Made by a program: the position numbers and the translations under genes | In this document: positions 34,554 through 44,702 of the stretch, in pieces | Position numbering within the stretch: the stretch's first letter is position 1 | Layout of the letters: every line of letters begins with the position of its first letter | NCBI RefSeq assembly: GCF_014069875.1 | Contig: NZ_CP059676.1 | Span: 992,001 to 1,056,000, forward strand | Reading direction: 5' to 3' | DNA length: 64,000 nt | DNA from: Flaviflexus equikiangi | GTDB taxonomy: Bacteria > Actinomycetota > Actinomycetes > Actinomycetales > Actinomycetaceae | The notes under the pieces: generated by a model | Database searches by the model: none | Seen by the model: only the letters and a program-made list of their open reading frames with translations | Told to the model about the DNA's origin: nothing

Positions 34554-35119
34554 AGGCGATCCAGGGGAGTGATGGAGGGAGCATGGGGGTCGAGCCCGGC
34601 CGTTGTGCAAGCGAACTCAGCCCACGCATCCAAATGATCGGACACGTCCTCGGAGGAGGGGGACCAGGAGGCCCGCACCTCGACCGTGACGCGGCTACCG
34701 TCCAAGTCTAGACCACGGAACGTCTCATCGATCTGTCGGGTCACCGTGCCGTTGAGGCTGTGATATGCGGCATTGTGTCCGGAGAGAGCCTCTGTCAGCC
34801 ACGACCAGGCGACCTCACCGAGGAAAGGATCCCCACCCAGGTCGGATTCGATCGGTGCAGAAATGTGGCAGACGATCCGAAACGTCGAATTCCATGCCGG
34901 TTGGCCGTCAGGGTCGTGCAGGAGGACGAAGCGCGCTTCACCGCGATAACCATCGGGGTCCATGTCCGCACCGGTCGTGTTGATCTCCGCCGCGAGAGCC
35001 GCCGCCCAGGGCGCGATCTTCTTGGGCGCGGGAATCTCCTGGAGACGAAACTCCTTGCGGAACCGGTGGTTGCGCAACGAGTCCAGACTCGCGAGGAACA
35101 GCGGCGGTACTTCTGGCAC
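34550..35119 (-). CDS. DUF3000 family protein
   Basis: A 189-residue soluble protein of unknown function that matches an actinobacteria-restricted family. Conserved-looking pieces are FRKEFRLQEIPAPKKIAPW, GRFVLLHDPDGQ-like, and GEVAWSWLTEAL. It has no signal or membrane segment. The GTG start lies six bases after TAGTGT without a ribosome site, another leaderless case. It overlaps the RNase D gene by 4 bases, which suggests a link to RNA turnover. Confidence 0.8.
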   Translation of the reverse strand: MPEVPPLFLASLDSLRNHRFRKEFRLQEIPAPKKIAPWAAALAAEINTTGADMDPDGYRGEARFVLLHDPDGQPAWNSTFRIVCHISAPIESDLGGDPFLGEVAWSWLTEALSGHNAAYHSLNGTVTRQIDETFRGLDLDGSRVTVEVRASWSPSSEDVSDHLDAWAEFACTTAGLDPHAPSITPLDRL

Positions 35120-35131
35120 ACGATCACACTA
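35120..35131 (-). promoter_or_regulatory. Leaderless-type promoter of the DUF3000 gene
   Basis: TAGTGT on the minus strand (complement of 35126-35131) is six bases from the GTG at 35119; no ribosome site is present. Confidence 0.55.
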
Positions 35132-35205
35132 ACGACTCGTAAACTACGGGGATAGCAGGCGCGCCGTTAGACTGAGCCTGTCCCGTCCCCAACCCGTGAG
35201 GAACC

Positions 35206-36246
35206 ATGCCTACCTCCCGCCTCGTATCCCGACAGTCCGATGACTTCGTCCGTCGTGCGGGCGCCGCAGGTCTCGACCTGCCGCTCGAACAGTCCCCGCA
35301 TTGGGATCGCTACGATGAGGCCGTTCCCGGCCGACAGCCCTACGGCCGATACGTGTGGCAGGTCGATGGGGAGGACCGTGCCTTCATCTCCCTCACGGCC
35401 TTCGAAGGCCGAGGATTCCACTACCTGTGGGCGAAGGAGGGACCCGTCTGGGTCGAGGCGCCGAGCCCCCGGGAAGAGGAACAGTTCCTGTCCGATCTTG
35501 CCAGGGCGCTCACGGTGGACCGCCGCTATGCGTTCGTCCGCCTCCACGCACACCATCCGTCGGATGCTCTGCACGACCTGCTCCAGTCCATCCCCGTCGA
35601 CCGCACCGTCATCCTCGATCTGAGCCGCGACGAGGATGAGATCCTTGCCGGAATGAAGAAGCGCGGACGCCGCGACGTCCGCAAGTCCCTGCGCAGCGAA
35701 CATCTCGAAGCAGCCGAGGAGACTGACCGGGCGGCCGATGTCTTCGACGAGCTGTATGCCCTGCTGCAGGAGACAGGGGATCGGGACGGTTTCGGCATCG
35801 CCCCCAAGTCCGCCTACACGACGATGCTCGAATCGCTCGGTGCCGAGCATGCGAGACTGTTCACGGTCCGCAGCGAAGGAGAGGTCTACTGCTGGGGCAT
35901 CGTCACCGTCAACGGGCCCCTCGCAACCTACTATTATGCTGCCTCCTCGGCCGCTGGTAGGAAGGCGGGGGCCCCCGACCTGCTCGTCTGGCACATGGTG
36001 CGCGAGCTCCGCGCCTGCGGCGTCACGACCTTCGATCTCATGGGCATCGATTCCGACCGCGCACCCCAGCTCGCCGGAGTGCGCGGGTTCAAGACGAAGT
36101 TCTCCGAAGAGATCACGGACGTGGCGGGGGCCTGGGACCTGCCCCTTCACCCACTCCGTTATCGGGCGCTCACGCTTGCCCTGCGGGCCAAGCGCTATGC
36201 CGCCTCAACGCTCCGGGGGATGTCCCGGTCTGATAGCGCAGGCTGA
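35206..36246 (+). CDS. FemAB-family aminoacyltransferase
   Basis: A 346-residue protein of the FemA/FemB/FemX group with two GNAT-like domains. These enzymes use aminoacyl-tRNA to add amino acids to lipid II for peptidoglycan cross-bridges. Supporting segments are LEQSPHWDRY at the start, the MKKRGRRDVRKSLR basic helix, and LLVWHMVRELRACGVTTFDLMG with GVRGFKTKFSEEI near the end, all typical of the family. The helical arm between domains of some Fem proteins is not evident. The ATG follows GAGGAACC, and TAGACT about 35 bases upstream may be its -10 box. It is divergent from DUF3000. Confidence 0.88.
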   Translation: MPTSRLVSRQSDDFVRRAGAAGLDLPLEQSPHWDRYDEAVPGRQPYGRYVWQVDGEDRAFISLTAFEGRGFHYLWAKEGPVWVEAPSPREEEQFLSDLARALTVDRRYAFVRLHAHHPSDALHDLLQSIPVDRTVILDLSRDEDEILAGMKKRGRRDVRKSLRSEHLEAAEETDRAADVFDELYALLQETGDRDGFGIAPKSAYTTMLESLGAEHARLFTVRSEGEVYCWGIVTVNGPLATYYYAASSAAGRKAGAPDLLVWHMVRELRACGVTTFDLMGIDSDRAPQLAGVRGFKTKFSEEITDVAGAWDLPLHPLRYRALTLALRAKRYAASTLRGMSRSDSAG

Positions 36247-36263
36247 TCGGGGCGGATGGTCCG

Positions 36264-36290
36264 ATGGGGTGGGGACACGCCCCACCCCAT
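36264..36290. terminator. Hairpin terminator between femAB-like gene and pyrG
   Basis: ATGGGGTGGGG (36264-36274) and CCCCACCCCAT (36280-36290) are perfect complements around ACACG. The two genes converge here. T-runs are weak on both sides. Confidence 0.7.
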
Positions 36291-36310
36291 CCATGTTCCT
36301 GCTGCGTGTG

Positions 36311-37966
<1,656 letters not shown>

Positions 37967-38091
37967 TCACCCTACCAACGGGTAGCCCGGTCAGTAAACA
38001 CTGCGGCCCTGTTGTCTCAAGAACAGGCGGTGATGTCGTGTGCGTTCGGTCAACGACGCGCACGTCGAGGCCAGTCGATGTTGGCTATAGA

Positions 38092-38119
38092 ATTCCCCGG
38101 TGACCTGTCACCGGGGAAT
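38092..38119 (-). terminator. Terminator of the tre operon
   Basis: ATTCCCCGGTGAC (38092-38104) and GTCACCGGGGAAT (38107-38119) form a perfect 13-base stem with a two-base loop, 15 bases after the treZ stop. On the minus strand TCTATAG follows, so the T-run is weak. Confidence 0.75.
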
Positions 38120-38134
38120 CCAGGATCTGTGCTC

Positions 38135-39847
38135 CTAGCGGATCACAGCGAGGGAGCCTGGACCCACCGTGATGTCGGAGGATACGTCGCCGTAGGTGAG
38201 AAGGAGCTCACCGGCCGGGACGCTGACGGCCTCATCGGACAGGTTGATGACGAGGCGGGACGAATGCCGGTGGAGGACGAGCTGACGCTCGCCGAGGCTC
38301 TCCAGGCGCGTTGCTGCCCTGTCGGGGGAGGCGAAGGACGGTTCACCCTTGCGGATCTGGATGAGGTGTTTGACGAACTCGAGGACGGGCCCGTTCTCTG
38401 CCTTCTCTGCCCAGTCGAGCTTCGAGCCCGTGAACGTCTCGAGAGCCTGCGGGTCGGGAACGTGGAAGTCCTCCCCGTAGATGTCTTCCCAGCCGTGAGT
38501 GGCGAACTCGTTGAGCCTGCCCTGCGAGACGAGCGGGCCAAGCTCGTCGTTGTGGTCCGTGAAGAAGGCGAACGGGGACGTCGAGTTCCATTCCTGCCCT
38601 TGGAAGATCATCGGGGTGAAGGGGGAGAGGAGGACGAGCGCGAGAGAGGACAGAGACTCGACCTCGGTTAAGCGCGGGCGATCTCCGACCGCACGGTTGC
38701 CCACCTGGTCGTGGTTCTGGTCGTAGACGACGAAGGCGTGACCGTCGATCGAAGCAGGGACCTCATGTCCCCAGGAAGATCCTCGGAACGTCGAGTGGGT
38801 CCCGTCGTGATAGAAGGCGCCGCGGTAGACCTTCTCGAGAGCCCCCTCATCATCGAAGTCCGCATAGTAGCCGTGCGTCTCTCCCGTGAAGTAGCTGTGG
38901 AGGGCGTGGTGGACGTCGTCCGCCCACTGCATGTCCATACCCCAACCGCCCTCGTCGACGGGGGTGATGACGGCAGGATCGTTGAGATCCGACTCGGCGA
39001 TCAGGCGGAGGGGACGGCCCAGTTCACCAGCCAGCGCCTGCGTCTGATTCGCAAGCTCGGCAAGAATGTGGATGGGGGAGTCGTCCATGATCGCGTGGAC
39101 GGCATCGAGCCGGAGAGCATCGATGTGGAAGTCAGTGAACCAGCGCCGTGCCGACGCGAGGATATGCTCCCGGACGCCCTCGCTCCCGTCGTCGTCGACG
39201 TTGATTGCCGACCCCCACGGTGTGTCGTGCTTGTCGGTGAAGTAGGGACCGAATTCGGCAAGATAGTTGCCGTCCGGGCCCAGATGGTTGTAGACCACGT
39301 CGAGGCATACGCCGAGCTCGCGCGCATGGCAGGCGTTGACGAACTCCGCCAGGCCGGCAGGCCCCCCATAGACGTCGTGGACGGCTGTCCAGCTCACGCC
39401 GTCATAGCCCCAGCCCCGATCACCCGGGAAGGGAGCGATGGGGAGGAGCTCGATGATGTCGACGCCGAGCTCGACCAGGTGGTCGAGGTGCTCGATCGCG
39501 GCATGGAAGGTGCCGTCCGGCGTGAACGTCCCCACGTGCATCTCATACAGCACCGCGCCCCGAGCATCGACACCCTCATAGCCGTGATCCGTCCACGCCA
39601 GAGTCGACGTGTCGAAGACACGGGAAGGCCCGTGCACACCCCAGGGCTGCTCCGCGCTTACCGGATCGGGCCGGAGCGGCCCGCCATCGATCGAGAATCC
39701 GTACGCGGTGCCGTGCGGCAGCTCGGGAACATCCCACTCATCACCATCCCTCGTGAGGGGGATGCGTTCCATCGGCTTTCCCTCAGCCCAGTCGGTTCCC
39801 CCGACGAGCAGGTCCAGCGTTGTCGCTTTCGGTGCCCAGATTCTCAC
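38135..39847 (-). CDS. treZ: Malto-oligosyltrehalose trehalohydrolase
   Basis: TreZ cuts free trehalose from maltooligosyl-trehalose. The 570-residue GH13 protein has an N-terminal CBM48-like sandwich (VRIWAPKATTLDLLVGG), the VLYEMHVGTFTPDGTF segment, nucleophile Asp in ALRLDAVHAI, acid Glu in LIAESDLNDP and the transition-state Asp in VVYDQNHDQVGN. The GTG start at 39847 follows AAAGGAAG and overlaps the treY stop by 4 bases. It is the last gene of the trehalose operon. Confidence 0.95.
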   Translation of the reverse strand: MRIWAPKATTLDLLVGGTDWAEGKPMERIPLTRDGDEWDVPELPHGTAYGFSIDGGPLRPDPVSAEQPWGVHGPSRVFDTSTLAWTDHGYEGVDARGAVLYEMHVGTFTPDGTFHAAIEHLDHLVELGVDIIELLPIAPFPGDRGWGYDGVSWTAVHDVYGGPAGLAEFVNACHARELGVCLDVVYNHLGPDGNYLAEFGPYFTDKHDTPWGSAINVDDDGSEGVREHILASARRWFTDFHIDALRLDAVHAIMDDSPIHILAELANQTQALAGELGRPLRLIAESDLNDPAVITPVDEGGWGMDMQWADDVHHALHSYFTGETHGYYADFDDEGALEKVYRGAFYHDGTHSTFRGSSWGHEVPASIDGHAFVVYDQNHDQVGNRAVGDRPRLTEVESLSSLALVLLSPFTPMIFQGQEWNSTSPFAFFTDHNDELGPLVSQGRLNEFATHGWEDIYGEDFHVPDPQALETFTGSKLDWAEKAENGPVLEFVKHLIQIRKGEPSFASPDRAATRLESLGERQLVLHRHSSRLVINLSDEAVSVPAGELLLTYGDVSSDITVGPGSLAVIR

Positions 39848-42354
39848 GCGTCTTCCTTTCTCAGGACGGCGGCGGGAAGCACCGCCAGCAGGTCTGTCAG
39901 CACAATGCTTCCGCCCTCGTACTCTTTGCCGGTCAGGATGTCGGTCCACGTGCCGTCCGGGAGGACGACCGTGTGGTCCCCGCCGGAGGTGATCCCCGTG
40001 TGGAGGCGTTCCGTGACGACCGCGACCTTCGGGTCACCCCCGAGAGTGCGAGCGAAGGCGAAGGCATGTCCGGTCGTGACAGGCAGCGGCTGGTAGCCGA
40101 CGCCGGGCCCGACGAACACCTCAGGCATGTCTCGGCGCAGGCGGAGGATCCGGGAGACGAGCCACATCTTCTCCTCATCGAGGGACGCATGGCTGCCGCG
40201 GCCGTGCTCATCGAGCTTCTCGAGGAGATCGCCGAGCTCCCGATAGTTGACGGGCCTGCGATTGTCAGGATCGACGAGGGAGTTCTGGAGAACCTCTTCG
40301 CCCTGATAGTTGTCGGCCACACCGATGAGGGTGAGTTGGATGGTCTTCGCCGCGAGCAGCGCGGAGCGGAACGCGGGAGTGGTCAGGTCATAGAACTCCT
40401 GGATCTTCGCGATCAGACGCTCATCCGTGATGATGTATCGCGCGAACATGAACAGGGCCTGCTCGGCGTCCTCGTCCGGTTCCGTCCACGTCGTCCACAT
40501 CTTCTGCTCGCGGGACGCCTTCTCCAGGTACTGGACGAGACGCTCATGACCGATGGGACCCTGATCGGTCCATGTGCCGAAGATCGTCTGCCAGAGCAGG
40601 TTCTCGATGCGGCCGTTGAGCCCTGCGGGTCTCTGACGTGACGCGATCTCGCGCAGCTCGTCGAGGAGCTCCTGCCATTCGGCTGCGAACTGGGAGAGGA
40701 CGCCGATGCGGGCGCGGACGTCTTCCCCGCGCTTCGTGTCGTGGGTGGTGCCCGCCGCCATCGTCACCGGCCACGAGGGCATGGTGCGCTGGACCCAGTC
40801 GTGCATGTTGTCAGCCGAATAGGTCGGCATGGCGGCGTTGGACCCGACCTCGCAGGACGAGACGAGAAGAGTCCACCGATAGAAAGCGGTGTCTTCGATG
40901 CCTTTCGCCATGACGGGGCCGCAGGCCTGCTGGAAACGAATGATGAGCTCCGCGCGTTTCGCCTCGTGGGTTCTCCCCGCTGAGCCGATCTCGGCACCGA
41001 GAAGAAGCTCCACGACGATGTCGAGGGTTTCATGCCGGTCCTCCTGCAGGCGCTTCTTCGCACGGTCCGCCGCCTCGCGCAGGGCACGCTCCGCCTGGGG
41101 TGCGGGGCGCTCCCCGGGCACGACGTAGGCCCGATACCTGTCCATCTCCAAAATCAGGGCGACGAGGCATTCGCGCAGCGACCTGAACGTGTGGTCGCGC
41201 AGGCGCACGTCGGAGCGGCACAGGTCGGACAGGATCTGGGCGAGACGGTCCACCTCGGTGAAGAGGGACTCCGCAATGATCTGTTCCTTGCCCTCCATGA
41301 TGATCCGCGCCAGGTCTCCTCCCGAGTCGCCCGTGATGTCCTCAAGGATGCTTCCGAGAGTGACAATGCCGGCCGGGTCTGTCTGGAGGGCCTGGATGCG
41401 CCACGCCGAGTCGTACCCGGTCGTCCCGGCAATCGGCCAGTCCCCGGGCAGCTCTTCGTCCCCGTCGAGGATCTTCTCCCCGGCGATCCATGCACCGTCC
41501 GTCGCATCGGACAGCTGACGGAAGTAGCCTCGCGGGTCGGCAAGACCGTCGGGATGGTCGATGCGGAAGCCGTCGATGTGTCCCGAGCGGAACAGCTTGA
41601 GCAGGAGCCGGTGCGTCTCCTCGAACACCTCGTCGCGCTCCACCCGGACGGCGGCGAGAGTATCGACGTCGAAGAACCGGCGATAGTTCAGCTCCTCGTT
41701 GGCGACCTTCCAGTAGGCGAGGCGGTAGAACTGGCGCTCGAGCAGGTCAGCGAGCGGAAGCGCTTCGGTGGCCTCGCGCACGGGGAAGATGTGATCGAAG
41801 TAGCGCAGCACATGCTGTTCGCCCTCGTCCTCGAAACCGGGAACGACGACCGTGTCGAGCGTGATCGTGCCCTCCGCGAGAGCGGTGCCGATCCTCGTGC
41901 CCAGGATCGGCATGAGAACACCCTCGCCGTCCTCCTCGATCTCGATATCGAACCAGTCCCGATATTCGGAATCCGGGCCCTCTTTGAGGACGGACCACAG
42001 TGCCTTGTTGAGATAGAGGGGAGTAGGCACCGCCATGTGGTTCGGGACGACATCGACGATCACTCCCATCCCCAGCTCGTGTGCTTCGTCGGCGAACCGC
42101 TTGAACGATCGCTCTCCGCCCATGACATCCGAGATCCTCGAATGGTCGACGACGTCGTATCCGTGCGTCGAGCCGGGCGCAGCCTGGAGGATCGGGGAGC
42201 AGTAGACGTCCGTCACGCCGAGACGAGACAGGTAGGGAAGAATCTTCCGTGCCTGCGAGAACGGCAGGTCCGGGCCGAGCTGGAGCCGGTAGGTGGAGAC
42301 CGGCTGGCGCCTGCCCTCCCTCGGGGTGTGGGAATGATTGTGGCGATCAGGCAT
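39844..42354 (-). CDS. treY: Maltooligosyl trehalose synthase
   Basis: TreY rearranges the reducing-end alpha-1,4 link of maltodextrins into the alpha,alpha-1,1 link of trehalose. The 836-residue GH13 enzyme shows YRLQLGPDLPFSQA, VDVVPNHMAV, FRIDHPDGLADP (nucleophile) and EKILDGDEELP (acid), with the usual long C-terminal region including GIEDTAFYRW. The ATG lies within the end of treX (8-base overlap). Confidence 0.95.
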   Translation of the reverse strand: MPDRHNHSHTPREGRRQPVSTYRLQLGPDLPFSQARKILPYLSRLGVTDVYCSPILQAAPGSTHGYDVVDHSRISDVMGGERSFKRFADEAHELGMGVIVDVVPNHMAVPTPLYLNKALWSVLKEGPDSEYRDWFDIEIEEDGEGVLMPILGTRIGTALAEGTITLDTVVVPGFEDEGEQHVLRYFDHIFPVREATEALPLADLLERQFYRLAYWKVANEELNYRRFFDVDTLAAVRVERDEVFEETHRLLLKLFRSGHIDGFRIDHPDGLADPRGYFRQLSDATDGAWIAGEKILDGDEELPGDWPIAGTTGYDSAWRIQALQTDPAGIVTLGSILEDITGDSGGDLARIIMEGKEQIIAESLFTEVDRLAQILSDLCRSDVRLRDHTFRSLRECLVALILEMDRYRAYVVPGERPAPQAERALREAADRAKKRLQEDRHETLDIVVELLLGAEIGSAGRTHEAKRAELIIRFQQACGPVMAKGIEDTAFYRWTLLVSSCEVGSNAAMPTYSADNMHDWVQRTMPSWPVTMAAGTTHDTKRGEDVRARIGVLSQFAAEWQELLDELREIASRQRPAGLNGRIENLLWQTIFGTWTDQGPIGHERLVQYLEKASREQKMWTTWTEPDEDAEQALFMFARYIITDERLIAKIQEFYDLTTPAFRSALLAAKTIQLTLIGVADNYQGEEVLQNSLVDPDNRRPVNYRELGDLLEKLDEHGRGSHASLDEEKMWLVSRILRLRRDMPEVFVGPGVGYQPLPVTTGHAFAFARTLGGDPKVAVVTERLHTGITSGGDHTVVLPDGTWTDILTGKEYEGGSIVLTDLLAVLPAAVLRKEDA

Positions 42355-44578
42355 CGAGCTCGCCCTCCGTCTCCTCGCCGTGCTCCGTCACCGACGGGGC
42401 TGTCACTGCGTTGTCCTGCTTGGCTTCCGTGCCGTGCTCGTCGAGCTGGGCACGCTCCTCATCGCGCACCTCGGCAGGGCGGCGCAGGATGACGATCGAT
42501 CGTCCCGTCACCGTATAGGTATCGCCGGGCCCGTAGACACGTTCCTCGACGACGGGGTTGGCCGTGTTGATCGCCTCATGCCACGTCAGTCCGTAGCTCT
42601 CGTTCGGGATCGTGAAGTCGATATCGGAGGCGTCGGCCGAGATGAGGACGAGGAGATCGTCATCTTCGACCTTCGCCCCGCGCTGGTCGGGTTCCGTGAT
42701 CGCGGCCCCGTTGAGGTAGATCATGACGGACTTCGCGAACCACGTGTTCCAGTCCTCGTCCTCCATGCGTTCGCCGCTGGGAACCAGCCATTCGATCTCG
42801 CCCAACTCGGACTCGCCCCCGTGGCCGGAGTCTCCCGCGAAGAAGCGGCGCCGTCGCAGGACGGGATGGTCGTGGCGGAAGTTCACGATCGTCTTCGTGA
42901 ACTCGAGGATCTCGGTCTGCTCCTCGGACAGGTCCCAATCCACCCAGGACAGTTCGTTGTCCTGGCAGTACGTGTTGTTGTTGCCCTGCTGTGTCCGCCC
43001 CAGCTCGTCCCCGTGCGAGATCATGGGCACGCCCTGCGAGATCAGGAGCGTGGTGAGGAAGTTGCGGATCTGGCGGATGCGGAGATCGCGCACCTCCGGG
43101 TTGTCCGTGGGGCCCTCTTCGCCGCAGTTCCACGACCGGTTGTGGGATTCGCCGTCGGCGCCGCCCTCCCCGTTCGCTTCGTTGCGCTTCTCGTTGTACG
43201 TCACGAGGTCCCTCATCGTGAAGCCGTCGTGGGCGGTCACGAAGTTGATGGAGGCCATGGGACGGCGGCCCGAATGCTCATACAGATCGGAAGAGCCGGT
43301 GAGGCGGGAGGCGAGCTCGGACAGGACGGACGGCTCTCCCCGCCAGAAGTCGCGGACCGTGTCGCGGTATTGCCCGTTCCATTCGGTCCACAGGGGCGGG
43401 AACCCGCCCACGTTGTAGCCGCCCTCGCCGACGTCCCAGGGTTCGGCGATGAGCTTGACCTGGGAGATCACGGGATCCTGCTGGATGATGTCGAAGAACG
43501 CGGACAGCCTGTCGACCGCGTGGAGCTCGCGGGCAAGCGTGGAGGCGAGATCGAACCTGAACCCGTCCACGTGCATCTCCGTCACCCAGTACCTCAGCGA
43601 ATCCATGATCATCTGGAGCGAATGAGGGGAGGACATGCGCAGGGAGTTGCCTGTGCCCGTCGTATCGAAGTAGTGCTCCTCATCGCCCGGGACGAGGCGA
43701 TAGTAGGAGGCGTTGTCGATGCCGCGGAACGACAGGGTGGGGCCCATGTGGTTGCCCTCGGCCGTGTGGTTGTAGACGACGTCGAGGATGACCTCGATGT
43801 TGGCCTCATGGTAGGCCTTCACCATCGCCTTGAACTCATCGACCTGTTCCCCGCGCGTCCCGTACGAGGCGTACGTGTTATGAGGGGCGAAGTAGCCGAT
43901 CGTGTTGTAGCCCCAATAGTTCGACAGTCCCTTGTCTTGAAGGTTGGTGTCGTTGACGAACTGGTGGACGGGCATGAGCTCGATCGCAGTCACACCCAGA
44001 TCGACGAGATGCTCGATGACGGCAGGATGTGCGAGGCCGGAGTACGTGCCCTTCATATCCTCCGGGACGTCCGGATGAAGCATGGTCATGCCCTTGACGT
44101 GGGCTTCGTAGATGACCGAGTTGTGGTATTCGTGGGCCGGGGGACGATCGTGGCCCCAGTCGAAGAACGGGTTGACGACGACAGACACCATCGTGTGCCC
44201 GAGAGAATCCTCCTCATTGCGCTGGGACGGATCGTCGAAAGAGTAGGAGAACACGGCCGACGAGTTCTCGACGTGACCGTCGATCGCTTTCGCGTACGGG
44301 TCGAGGAGCAGCTTCGACGGATCGCACCTGTGGCCGTTCGGCGGATCATATGGCCCGTGCACACGGTAGCCGTACAGCTGGCCGGGGCGGATTCCCGGGA
44401 CGTACGCATGCCACACGTAGGCATCGACCTCGGTCAGTTCGAGGCGCTGTTCGTTCTTGTCGTCGTCCAACAGACACAGTTCGACGCGTTCAGCGACGGA
44501 TGAGTAGATAGCGAAATTGGTACCCGAGCCGTCATACGTGGCTCCAAGGGGGTACGGATGTCCAGGCCAAATTTCCAT
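42347..44578 (-). CDS. treX: Glycogen debranching enzyme (TreX/GlgX)
   Basis: A 743-residue GH13 isoamylase-type enzyme that removes alpha-1,6 branches so that glycogen can enter the TreY/TreZ route. CBM48 lies at the N-terminus (GHPYPLGATYDGSGTNFAIYS), followed by DVVYNHTAEGNHMGP, FRFDLASTLAR (nucleophile), LIAEPWD (acid) and VTAHDGFTMRD. The N-terminal ATG has no clear ribosome site; CATTCT lies six bases upstream, so it may be leaderless. It starts the tre operon. With treY and treZ it gives trehalose from storage glucan, a stress and osmotic protectant. Confidence 0.94.
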   Translation of the reverse strand: MEIWPGHPYPLGATYDGSGTNFAIYSSVAERVELCLLDDDKNEQRLELTEVDAYVWHAYVPGIRPGQLYGYRVHGPYDPPNGHRCDPSKLLLDPYAKAIDGHVENSSAVFSYSFDDPSQRNEEDSLGHTMVSVVVNPFFDWGHDRPPAHEYHNSVIYEAHVKGMTMLHPDVPEDMKGTYSGLAHPAVIEHLVDLGVTAIELMPVHQFVNDTNLQDKGLSNYWGYNTIGYFAPHNTYASYGTRGEQVDEFKAMVKAYHEANIEVILDVVYNHTAEGNHMGPTLSFRGIDNASYYRLVPGDEEHYFDTTGTGNSLRMSSPHSLQMIMDSLRYWVTEMHVDGFRFDLASTLARELHAVDRLSAFFDIIQQDPVISQVKLIAEPWDVGEGGYNVGGFPPLWTEWNGQYRDTVRDFWRGEPSVLSELASRLTGSSDLYEHSGRRPMASINFVTAHDGFTMRDLVTYNEKRNEANGEGGADGESHNRSWNCGEEGPTDNPEVRDLRIRQIRNFLTTLLISQGVPMISHGDELGRTQQGNNNTYCQDNELSWVDWDLSEEQTEILEFTKTIVNFRHDHPVLRRRRFFAGDSGHGGESELGEIEWLVPSGERMEDEDWNTWFAKSVMIYLNGAAITEPDQRGAKVEDDDLLVLISADASDIDFTIPNESYGLTWHEAINTANPVVEERVYGPGDTYTVTGRSIVILRRPAEVRDEERAQLDEHGTEAKQDNAVTAPSVTEHGEETEGELDA

Positions 44579-44663
44579 GGTCCTAGAATGTCATGAACGG
44601 GCAGGCGGTGCCGACTTGTTGTGTTCTCGGCGTAGCGCCGGTGCCATCTCCCCAGGTGAGAAG

Positions 44664-44696
44664 GCGGCGGGAAGACGGCTGTCGCCCTCCCGCCGC
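44664..44696 (-). terminator. Terminator of the HEPN/DUF3320 gene
   Basis: GCGGCGGGA (44664-44672) and TCCCGCCGC (44688-44696) pair around 15 bases, 7 bases past the stop codon on the minus strand. CTTCTC follows, a weak T-rich end. Confidence 0.6.
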
Positions 44697-44702
44697 ACGT
44701 TC

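Noticed and set aside
42338-44503. A 721-codon open frame antisense to treX
   Set aside because: High GC content at third codon positions keeps antisense frames open. The protein is low-complexity (Val/Arg/Asp/Glu rich) with no domain, while the minus strand carries an unmistakable GH13 enzyme.
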